The notes beneath the pieces are model-generated. The model was not told the origin of the DNA. It saw nothing but the letters and a program-made list of their open reading frames with translations, and did no database searches. Made by a program: the position numbers and the translations under genes. A DNA stretch of 6,025 bases from an uncultured Clostridium sp. (GTDB lineage Bacteria > Bacillota > Clostridia > TANB77 > CAG-508): NCBI GenBank assembly GCA_945874585.1, contig CAMCHB010000064.1, forward strand, positions 1 through 6,025, in the 5' to 3' direction. Positions 1-4,987 of the stretch are shown piece by piece; position 1 is the stretch's first letter; every line of letters starts with the position of its first letter.

Positions 1-125
1 ATATAACTTGATGTATCATTGGTCACACAATATTCCTGCCAGACCGTATACATGGCTGCTTGAACAGCTATACAAATGATTAGTATATATAAGATTGGTT
101 GTTTAAAAATCTCTTTTATTTTCAC
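1..125 (-). CDS. N-terminal fragment of an unidentified membrane protein (runs off left edge)
   Basis: An open frame of 41 codons starts at a GTG (bases 125-123) and is still open at the window edge, so the gene is partial. The start is supported by a purine-rich AAGGGG site at 135-140, 9 bases upstream. The peptide begins VKIKEIFKQPILYILIICIA: a short basic cytoplasmic stretch, then a hydrophobic segment at about residues 10-26 that looks like a signal anchor or first transmembrane helix. It is followed by a polar, probably extracytoplasmic part containing TVWQEYCVTNDTSSY. A short first helix followed by an acidic loop is common in polytopic GT-C-type glycosyltransferases, but 41 residues cannot establish that. 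It is transcribed divergently from the pseudouridine synthase gene. I could not identify a convincing promoter for it in the gap. Calling it a real gene rests on the ribosome binding site, the start and the membrane-like composition; function unknown. Confidence 0.6.
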   Translation of the reverse strand, partial: MKIKEIFKQPILYILIICIAVQAAMYTVWQEYCVTNDTSSY

Positions 126-261
126 GATAAATTTCCCCTTTTATTCTACATTTTTCTTTTATGTATCTTAATTCAATTCATCATAAAAATATCATAAAAA
201 AATGAAACTTTCAATTCTAAACCTTAAAAACGCAAAAATTTTCCATTTCATTTTATTTTTA

Positions 262-270
262 TGTTATAAT
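262..270 (+). promoter_or_regulatory. Extended -10 promoter of the RluA-family gene
   Basis: The sequence TGTTATAAT holds a perfect TATAAT -10 box at 265-270 preceded by the TGn extension. No good -35 box is seen 16-18 bases upstream (the region reads ttccat or tccatt), which extended -10 promoters tolerate. The start of transcription would be near 276-278. That leaves a leader of about 20 bases, just enough for the AAGGAG ribosome binding site at 285-290, 5 bases before the ATG. Confidence 0.6.
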
Positions 271-295
271 GGATTACAAATGAAAAGGAGAATTT

Positions 296-1168
296 ATGAA
301 ATTAGTCTATCAACAAAAAAATAATCAATATCAAACATTACGTCAGGCTCTCATACAGGAATTTCACTTATCCAATCGTATGCTCGTCAAACTAAAAAAA
401 GCTAAGAAAATATATTTAAATGGACAGTTTACATACTTAGCAACACCTTTACAAGAAAATGATCTGATTGAAGCGGTTCTTGATTTTCCTGAAAAAAGTG
501 AACAAATCTTGCCGAACCCCATACAATTGCATATTTTATATGAAGATGATGCATTTATTGCTATTGATAAGCCACCCCAAATGCCTGTTCATCCTTCGTT
601 TCAGCATTTTACAGATACATTAGCCAATGGACTGCAATTTTATTACCAAGAAAATCATATTGAAACTAAAATACGCCCCATTAACCGATTGGATCGCAAT
701 ACCAGTGGAATTGTTTTGTTTGCTAAAAATGAATATATACAAGAACAATGCATTCAACAAATGGCGAATCATCTATTTCAAAAAGAGTATATTGCCTTAT
801 TAGAAGGACATGTAGAGCCAAAAGAAGGACAAATTTGTGCCCCTATTGCAAGAAAAGCAGAGAGCATTATTGAAAGATGTGTGGATCCCAATGGAGATCC
901 TGCTATCACAAAATATCAGGTATTAAAATATTATCCGACCTATACTTTAGTAAAAATTCAATTATTAACCGGAAGGACACATCAAATACGTGTCCATAGT
1001 CAATGGATTAAGCATCCTATTTTAGGAGATACCTTATATGGAAATGCGTCTCCTCTTATCGAGCGTCAAGCTTTGCATGCCATTGACTTGAGTTTCATAC
1101 ATCCCGTAACCAAAAACAAATTATCCATCCACGCTCCTGTTCCAGCAGATATTGAAAAATTATTATAA
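296..1168 (+). CDS. RluA-family RNA pseudouridine synthase
   Basis: This 290-residue cytoplasmic enzyme would isomerise specific uridines to pseudouridine in rRNA or tRNA. The family signature is RLDRNTSG at residues 131-138, in which D133 is the catalytic aspartate. Other family blocks are AIDKPPQMPVHP (89-100), the FQKEYIALLEG strand (161-171), GRTHQIRVH (226-234) and HPILGDTLYG (240-249). Residues about 14-60 resemble the small S4-like RNA-binding domain that precedes the catalytic domain in RluC/RluD-type members. Length is normal for the family. The ATG at 296 is fixed by AAGGAG at 285-290. The gene looks monocistronic: it has its own extended -10 promoter and a hairpin starting directly after the stop codon. 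Firmicutes usually carry several RluA paralogues (YlyB, YjbO and YhcT in Bacillus subtilis), and I cannot tell which target site this one modifies, so no symbol is given. It does not belong to the convergent rnpB unit, but both concern RNA maturation. Confidence 0.95.
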   Translation: MKLVYQQKNNQYQTLRQALIQEFHLSNRMLVKLKKAKKIYLNGQFTYLATPLQENDLIEAVLDFPEKSEQILPNPIQLHILYEDDAFIAIDKPPQMPVHPSFQHFTDTLANGLQFYYQENHIETKIRPINRLDRNTSGIVLFAKNEYIQEQCIQQMANHLFQKEYIALLEGHVEPKEGQICAPIARKAESIIERCVDPNGDPAITKYQVLKYYPTYTLVKIQLLTGRTHQIRVHSQWIKHPILGDTLYGNASPLIERQALHAIDLSFIHPVTKNKLSIHAPVPADIEKLL

Positions 1169-1206
1169 AAAAGCAATACCCTAATATAAAATAAGGTATT
1201 GCTTTT
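1169..1206. terminator. Bidirectional intrinsic terminator between the RluA-family gene and rnpB
   Basis: The arms AAAAGCAATACC (1169-1180) and GGTATTGCTTTT (1195-1206) are perfectly complementary over 12 bp around a 14-base AT-rich loop. It starts at the base after the synthase stop codon. On the plus strand the arm ends in TTTT and then purines. On the minus strand the arm runs into TTTTTT followed by more AT, so it should work better for rnpB. One hairpin thus probably closes two converging transcripts. Confidence 0.85.
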
Positions 1207-1547
1207 AAAGTAAATCTGTAAGCCGGGTTCTGTCATGAATAGCCATTTATCTAGAATATATATTGCTATATATTTCAAGCCACCTAACTCGAAAGACGGC
1301 GAGCAGCCTTAACCTTTCTTTTAAGGTGTTGCTCCAGATGGGGTTTACACAAATGATATATCACTATACCACTAGTGAGCTCTTACCTCACTTTTTCACC
1401 CTTACCAAATGAATGGCGGTTATTTTCTGTTGCACTTTCCTTAAGGTTACCCTCACTGGGCGTTACCCAGCATCATTGCTCTATGGAGCCCGGACTTTCC
1501 TCATACACTACTTTGAAATTTGTGCACGCGACTATTCAATTTACTCC
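1207..1547 (-). ncRNA. rnpB: RNase P RNA, bacterial type A (rnpB)
   Basis: This is the catalytic RNA that, with the RnpA protein, removes the 5' leader from precursor tRNAs. On the minus strand the universally conserved core is present: GAGGAAAGTCC (bases 1502-1492) near the 5' end and ACAGAACCCGGCTTA (1233-1219) near the 3' end. Between them lie GCTGGGTAACGCCC, AAAGTGCAACAGAAAATA and GTAAACCCCATCTGGAGCAA, all typical of type A RNAs. A GGT run in TTAGGTGGCTTGA matches the L15 motif that pairs with tRNA CCA. A perfect 8-bp A/U-only stem closed by GCAA (1255-1274) sits between GGCTTGA and CTAGAT, which is the place of P18, a helix that type B lacks. The ends were set by pairing about 10 bases at 1547-1538 with 1216-1207 as helix P1. 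The 5' end at G1547 also falls exactly 7 bases after the -10 box. Predicted length is 341 nt. A terminator follows directly. End positions are inferred and could be off by a few bases. Confidence 0.96.
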
Positions 1548-1553
1548 TTTAAT

Positions 1554-1582
1554 ATTGTAAACTCTCTTGCGACAAAAGTCAA
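1554..1582 (-). promoter_or_regulatory. Vegetative sigma-A-type promoter of rnpB
   Basis: Read on the minus strand, TTGACT (1582-1577) and TACAAT (1559-1554) are separated by exactly 17 bases, and each differs from consensus at one position. Transcription would begin at about G1547, the first base of helix P1 of RNase P RNA. The -35 box directly abuts the TGA stop (1585-1583) of the upstream lipoprotein gene. Confidence 0.85.
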
Positions 1583-2473
1583 TCACAATAAATTGATTTC
1601 TTCCATAAAATTTTTATATTTTATAAAGAATAAATCAGCATCTTTTAATTTTATGGAATTTTGCAATTCTTTTAAGCTTACATACGTCTTATTGACATGA
1701 TAATTTTTTTGATGAATGAAATCCACATCCCCCATCACGTTTTGAAAAGAATCTTCTGCTTTTTGGACTTGATCACTGACAACATTCCAATCTTTTTTTT
1801 CTAGATTAGCATATGCCACTAAAATATGAGCTCTTGTTTCTTGTAGTTGAATCATCGTATTATTTTCTGAATAAGCTCGCATAAAGTTTGGAATCAATTG
1901 ATACAAATCAGCTAACAATGTTAGCGAATCAGCTTTATTTTTTTCCTTAACGCGAAGAATCACGTCATCTAATTTTGTACTAAAATTCAAAATATCTTGA
2001 TCTTTAGCTCCAATTTGATAAAGATCCAGAATGATAGAATTCCATGTACTATAGAAAATTTCTAAATCTGATTGTAGACCTGTCCAATTAACTTGGCTAT
2101 GATCCTCCCCTAATATACGTTTTGACTTAATGGATGTGATTCGAATATTATTACTTTCACCTTCTGAAACTTCATTCTGATTAGAATTTTTCGACTCTTC
2201 CTGGCCCATCTTTTTAGAAGATGATTCCATGGAATTTCCCGAAATATTCGCACTAGACCCAGGATCTTTCACGACTTCCTCTGTTTTTGTGTAATAATTT
2301 TCAAAAGAAATGTTATTTAATTGATTACATAATGAAATTAGATTGACACTCATATAACTAATTTCTTGATTCACTTTATCTTTTAAATCCTTTTTCTCTC
2401 CTTTTTGGCAGCCAGTTAGTGTCAAGATACAGACTATCATCAGAAGAGATGTAACTAATTTTTTGCATTTCAT
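1583..2473 (-). CDS. Putative lipoprotein of unknown function, largely alpha-helical
   Basis: I do not recognise the family. With the ATG at 2473 the product has 296 residues. It begins with a lipoprotein signal peptide: basic MKCKK, a hydrophobic core at residues 6-20, and the lipobox LTGC with the lipidated cysteine at 22. The mature protein would be anchored on the outer face of the cytoplasmic membrane. It has a helical stretch at about 28-58, a low-complexity Ser/Asn/Glu/Lys linker at about 68-108, and a mostly helical C-terminal domain at about 125-296. That domain contains LEKKDWNVVSDQVQKAEDSF, which is reminiscent of helical-hairpin repeats. No catalytic motif is visible. A TTG (2485) and a GTG (2482) lie in frame upstream. 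The ATG is preferred because GGTGA at 2483-2479 sits 5 bases before it and the signal peptide is then of normal form. No terminator is seen between its stop and the rnpB promoter. It is divergent from the 94-residue gene. Confidence 0.85.
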   Translation of the reverse strand: MKCKKLVTSLLMIVCILTLTGCQKGEKKDLKDKVNQEISYMSVNLISLCNQLNNISFENYYTKTEEVVKDPGSSANISGNSMESSSKKMGQEESKNSNQNEVSEGESNNIRITSIKSKRILGEDHSQVNWTGLQSDLEIFYSTWNSIILDLYQIGAKDQDILNFSTKLDDVILRVKEKNKADSLTLLADLYQLIPNFMRAYSENNTMIQLQETRAHILVAYANLEKKDWNVVSDQVQKAEDSFQNVMGDVDFIHQKNYHVNKTYVSLKELQNSIKLKDADLFFIKYKNFMEEINLL

Positions 2474-2540
2474 TACATTCACCAATTATAGTATGAACAC
2501 AATCTTTCTTTTTTATTCGTATAGAGTAAAAAAAATCAGA

Positions 2541-2546
2541 TATAAT
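2541..2546 (+). promoter_or_regulatory. Candidate -10 box for the 94-residue protein gene
   Basis: A perfect TATAAT lies 35 bases upstream of the start codon. It would place transcription initiation near 2553, giving a leader of about 28 bases that includes the AGGGAGG site. No good -35 box was found at the expected distance; the nearest candidate, TTCGTA at 2516-2521, has a 19-base spacer. In such AT-rich sequence a lone -10 match is only moderate evidence. Confidence 0.4.
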
Positions 2547-2580
2547 AATAGAAAGTATCGATTTTAGGGAGGAAAAGTTT

Positions 2581-2865
2581 TTGAACGAGGTTTTTGTCAA
2601 ATTATATAGTGTAAAGAAAAATGAAATTCCAACATTTTTATCTCATTATTTTAATCACCCGATTCAATTAGAAAATGAATTAGAATGGAGTCATCAATTT
2701 CAAAATCCAATCGAAATAGCAGATTTAATTAGTACCTTAATGGATAATAATGATCAATATGCTATTAGTGCATGGATCAGCTTAGATGAAGGTCTTTCGA
2801 TTCAAGTAACAAACGATAATCTAGATAGTATTATTCGCTATTTATATGAACGTTATCCCTACTAA
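2581..2865 (+). CDS. Conserved-looking hypothetical protein, 94 residues
   Basis: This small cytoplasmic protein of unknown function starts at a TTG codon. The start is convincing because the strong site AGGGAGG (2566-2572) lies 8 bases upstream. The sequence is acidic and has normal coding composition, with no signal peptide, membrane segment or metal-binding cysteine motif. It alternates predicted strand and helix: FVKLYSV at about residues 5-11, PIEIADLISTLMDNN at 43-57, YAISAWISLDEGLSIQVT at 60-77, and a C-terminal helix SIIRYLYERYPY at 83-94. The final YLYERYPY, ending at the stop, has the look of small conserved clostridial proteins I recall, but I cannot name a family. It diverges from the lipoprotein gene and converges on dtd; the stop codons overlap (2862-2865). 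That it is a real gene is quite likely given the ribosome binding site and the lack of any competing frame; the role is unknown. Confidence 0.8.
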   Translation: MNEVFVKLYSVKKNEIPTFLSHYFNHPIQLENELEWSHQFQNPIEIADLISTLMDNNDQYAISAWISLDEGLSIQVTNDNLDSIIRYLYERYPY

Positions 2866-3302
2866 TGCTCCAAAATAATGGTGACAGGGCCATCATTTTC
2901 CAATTCAATTTTCATGTCTGCTCCAAACTCACCGGTTGCCACATTAGAACAATTTGTTTTTTTGCAAGTTTCTACAAAATATTCATACAGCATTTTCGCT
3001 TTTGAAGGTTCTTCTGCTGGAGTAAAGCTTGGGCGATTACCATGGTGGCAATCGGCATATAAAGTAAATTGTGAAACAATAAGCAATTCACCACCAATAT
3101 CTTGAATGGACTGATTCATTTTTCCATTTTGGTCTGAAAAGATACGCAATTGTACCAGTTTTTTTACGAGATACTCTACTTGTTCTTTGCTATCTCCTTT
3201 CCCTATTCCTAAAAAAACTAAAAATCCTTTTTGAATAGAGCCAATGGTCGTTCCATCTACTTTTACCTCTGCATGATTGACTCTTTGAATCACTAATTTC
3301 AT
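2862..3302 (-). CDS. dtd: D-aminoacyl-tRNA deacylase
   Basis: This cytoplasmic enzyme hydrolyses the ester bond between tRNA and wrongly attached D-amino acids (and glycine on tRNA-Ala), recycling the tRNA and protecting translation. The 146-residue product is full length for the DTD1 family. It opens with MKLVIQRVNHAEVKVDG, carries the active-site motif SQFTLYAD at residues 77-84, then GNRPSF (88-93), and ends with DGPVT (137-141), whose Gly138-Pro139 pair corresponds to the Gly-cisPro motif that enforces chirality. An in-frame ATG lies 39 bases upstream at 3341, but its extra 13 residues fall inside the terminator hairpin. The ATG at 3302 is chosen because AGGAGG (3314-3309) lies 6 bases before it and the protein then begins as the family does. 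It lies downstream of gpsA on the same strand, separated by 54 bases with a terminator-like hairpin. Its last codons overlap the end of the convergent 94-residue gene. Confidence 0.96.
   Translation of the reverse strand: MKLVIQRVNHAEVKVDGTTIGSIQKGFLVFLGIGKGDSKEQVEYLVKKLVQLRIFSDQNGKMNQSIQDIGGELLIVSQFTLYADCHHGNRPSFTPAEEPSKAKMLYEYFVETCKKTNCSNVATGEFGADMKIELENDGPVTIILEH
2872..2899 (+). terminator. Possible weak terminator for the 94-residue gene, inside the end of dtd
   Basis: AAAATAATGG (2872-2881) and CCATCATTTT (2890-2899) pair at 9 of 10 positions around an 8-base loop, starting 7 bases after the 94-residue gene's stop; the arm ends in TTTT. On the minus strand the single mismatch becomes a G-U pair. 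The bases also encode the conserved DGPVT region of dtd, so the symmetry may be coincidental. Confidence 0.3.
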
Positions 3303-3308
3303 GATTAA

Positions 3309-3314
3309 CCTCCT
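3309..3314 (-). promoter_or_regulatory. Ribosome binding site that decides the dtd start
   Basis: The minus strand reads AGGAGG, 6 bases before the ATG at 3302-3300. It rules against the in-frame upstream ATG at 3341, which has no comparable site. The site begins only a few bases after the U-run of the upstream hairpin. Confidence 0.85.
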
Positions 3315-3318
3315 ATTT

Positions 3319-3350
3319 AAAAAACCTTCTTTTATAAACAAAAGAAGGTT
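3319..3350 (-). terminator. Intrinsic terminator or attenuator-like hairpin between gpsA and dtd
   Basis: On the minus strand AACCTTCTTTT (3350-3340) pairs perfectly with AAAAGAAGGTT (3333-3323) around the 6-base loop GTTTAT. The second arm ends in TT and continues with TTTT, giving a run of six U. It begins 6 bases after the gpsA stop, the classic place for a terminator of the der-plsY-gpsA mRNA. No good promoter for dtd was seen downstream of or within it, so partial read-through to dtd is plausible. Confidence 0.8.
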
Positions 3351-3356
3351 CCATTT

Positions 3357-4340
3357 TTATTCCTTATCATTTGGCACTTGCATCAAATGAAGTACTGCTT
3401 TTTGAGGGGCTAAACCGTTGTACAAAATATCATAAGCACAGTTTACAATCGGCATACGAATTTGATGTTTTTGGGCTAATTGATATACGGTTCGAATATT
3501 ATCCATACTTTCTATGGTCATACCAACTTCTTGTTTGGTTTCCTCAATGCTCTTTCCTTGTCCAATTAAAATTCCTGCTTTTCGGTTACGACTATATGGA
3601 CTCATAGAAGTAACTAAAACATCTCCTAGTCCTGATAAACCATAAAATGTTTCTTTTTGAGCTCCCATAGCTACTCCTAGATTAGCAATTTCCGCTAATC
3701 CTCTTGTGATAAGGGCAGCTACTGTATTATCTCCTAATTGCAAAGCATTGGCAATACCAGCTGAAAATGCAATGATATTTTTGAAAGCTCCACCTAATGC
3801 AACTCCCTTGGTATCTTCTGATTCATAGATTTTCATCAGATCTGATTGTAATATTTCCCTGATTTCTTTTCGAATCTCTGCCTGTTGAGAGGCAATTACC
3901 AAAGTAGTCGGAATACCTCTTGCTACTTCTTCTGCATGACTTGGTCCAGACAAAATGCCATAATGTTTCTGGCCTGTTTCTTCTTCAAAAACCTCTCCCA
4001 AAGTCATTGAGGTAGATTCTTCAATCCCCTTTGAACAGATAATAACAGGTTGATTGGTTAAAAAAGTTTTATATCGTTTTAAATTTTCACGAAATGCTTT
4101 TGATGGTGTAATATGAAATACATAATCTGTATCTTGAATGGTCTCTTCAAAATCTGTATAAGCTGAAATATTTTGATTTAATGTAACACCATCTAAATAT
4201 TTGCAATGTCTATTTTGATTGATGTTTTCGCATTCACTTGCTGTATAAGACCACATTTTAACCATGTGACCATTTTGTGATAAAGCAACCGCTAAGGCAC
4301 AACCCCAGGTGCCACTTCCGATAATTGCAATCGTTTTCAT
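3357..4340 (-). CDS. gpsA: NAD(P)+-dependent glycerol-3-phosphate dehydrogenase
   Basis: GpsA reduces dihydroxyacetone phosphate to sn-glycerol-3-phosphate, the backbone for phospholipids, in the cytoplasm. The 327-residue product is of normal length. The N-terminal Rossmann fold has the nucleotide-binding loop GSGTWG at residues 8-13. Further family blocks are TPSKAFR (78-84), SKGIE (103-107), LSGPSHAEEVARG (130-142) and the C-terminal substrate domain, which begins at about 183 with GGAFKNIIAFSAGIANAL. In that block K187 is the conserved catalytic lysine. GLSGLGD (234-240) and the SRNRKAG block (250-256) follow. The ATG at 4340 is supported by AAGGAG (4353-4348), 7 bases upstream, which overlaps the plsY stop codon and suggests translational coupling. 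Its product feeds PlsY, encoded directly upstream, so the pair makes a short acyl-glycerophosphate module. A strong hairpin follows the stop codon. No unusual residues were noted at the key positions. Confidence 0.97.
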   Translation of the reverse strand: MKTIAIIGSGTWGCALAVALSQNGHMVKMWSYTASECENINQNRHCKYLDGVTLNQNISAYTDFEETIQDTDYVFHITPSKAFRENLKRYKTFLTNQPVIICSKGIEESTSMTLGEVFEEETGQKHYGILSGPSHAEEVARGIPTTLVIASQQAEIRKEIREILQSDLMKIYESEDTKGVALGGAFKNIIAFSAGIANALQLGDNTVAALITRGLAEIANLGVAMGAQKETFYGLSGLGDVLVTSMSPYSRNRKAGILIGQGKSIEETKQEVGMTIESMDNIRTVYQLAQKHQIRMPIVNCAYDILYNGLAPQKAVLHLMQVPNDKE

Positions 4341-4352
4341 AATGTAACTCCT

Positions 4353-4976
4353 TTATTTCTTAGGTTTTAATTTGTTTTCTTCACCCTTTAAAATTCTTTG
4401 GATGTTGCTTCTATGATTGTAAACAATAATTAAAGCAACTAAAATAGCAAAGAAAATATAGTTTCCTAATACAATATAGTGATTGGTTATGAATAAAGTT
4501 AGTACTGGAAACAAGATAGATGAAGCAATAGATCCAATGGATACTGTTTTGGTTAATAATATTAACACAATAGCAAATACAATACAAATTAAAGCAATTT
4601 GCCAGTTAATCACTAATAACACACCAATGGCTGTAGCGACCCCTTTTCCTCCCTTAAATTGAAAGAAGATTGGAAAAGTATGACCTAAAATAACTAAAAT
4701 ACCGGCAATTTGTACCAATAATGCTCTATCAGCTACGTGAAATAAATTGCCTAATAATACAGCAATTAGAACGGCTACAACGCCCTTTAAAATGTCACAC
4801 ACTAATGTTAGAGCAGCTATTTTGGTACCGGCAGTACGCAATACATTGGTACTACCTGCGTTTTTACTTCCTTTCGTTCGAACATCAAATCCAGCAAGTT
4901 TTTTTGTAAAAATGACTGAAAAGCTAATGCTTCCTAAGCAATAAGCTAGGATTCCTACAATTACATATAAAGCCAT
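4353..4976 (-). CDS. plsY: Acyl-phosphate:glycerol-3-phosphate acyltransferase
   Basis: PlsY is an integral membrane enzyme that transfers a fatty acyl group from acyl-phosphate (made by PlsX) to sn-glycerol-3-phosphate, giving 1-acylglycerol-3-phosphate, the first committed step of phospholipid synthesis in most Gram-positives. The 207-residue product has the family's three cytoplasmic motifs: GSKNAGSTNVLR (residues 36-47), GHTFPIFFQFKGGKGVAT (98-115) and NHRSNIQRILKGEE (187-200). DILKG (61-65) is another conserved block. Hydrophobic segments at about 3-22, 53-76, 83-104, 113-141 and 147-185 fit its multi-pass topology, and the tail KLKPKK is basic. The first helix has GSISF where many members have GSIPF, a small variation. 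The ATG at 4976 is set by AGGAGG (4989-4984), which overlaps the der stop codon. It lies 11 bases after der and 12 before gpsA, so the three are probably one transcript. Confidence 0.97.
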   Translation of the reverse strand: MALYVIVGILAYCLGSISFSVIFTKKLAGFDVRTKGSKNAGSTNVLRTAGTKIAALTLVCDILKGVVAVLIAVLLGNLFHVADRALLVQIAGILVILGHTFPIFFQFKGGKGVATAIGVLLVINWQIALICIVFAIVLILLTKTVSIGSIASSILFPVLTLFITNHYIVLGNYIFFAILVALIIVYNHRSNIQRILKGEENKLKPKK

Positions 4977-4987
4977 GTTTATTCCTC

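Noticed and set aside
180..214. Minus-strand TATGAT boxes (196-191 and 185-180) and TTGAAA (214-209) as a promoter for the left-edge gene
   Set aside because: The spacers are 12 and 23 bases, outside the usual 16-18, and AT-rich sequence yields such matches by chance.
1066..1278. Minus-strand 70-codon frame
   Set aside because: It spans the synthase 3' end in antisense, the terminator hairpin and the RNase P RNA 3' end; it is a chance frame.
1375..1700. Two overlapping plus-strand open frames (1375-1560 and 1413-1700)
   Set aside because: They lie mostly antisense to the RNase P RNA and the end of the lipoprotein gene, have no convincing ribosome binding site and no protein-like motif.
2376..2600. 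Minus-strand 74-codon frame across the divergent gap
   Set aside because: It overlaps the lipoprotein signal peptide in another frame and crosses the start region of the 94-residue gene; no ribosome binding site supports it.
2878..3105. Plus-strand 75-codon frame inside dtd
   Set aside because: It is antisense to the conserved dtd coding sequence, with no start signal.
3303..3341. Longer dtd start at the ATG at 3341
   Set aside because: The added residues are not family-like, the codons fall in the terminator hairpin, and AGGAGG points to the ATG at 3302.
3371..3607. Plus-strand 78-codon frame inside gpsA
   Set aside because: Antisense shadow of a clear gene.
4721..4944. Two plus-strand frames inside plsY
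   Set aside because: Antisense shadows of plsY; no ribosome binding site or recognisable motif.
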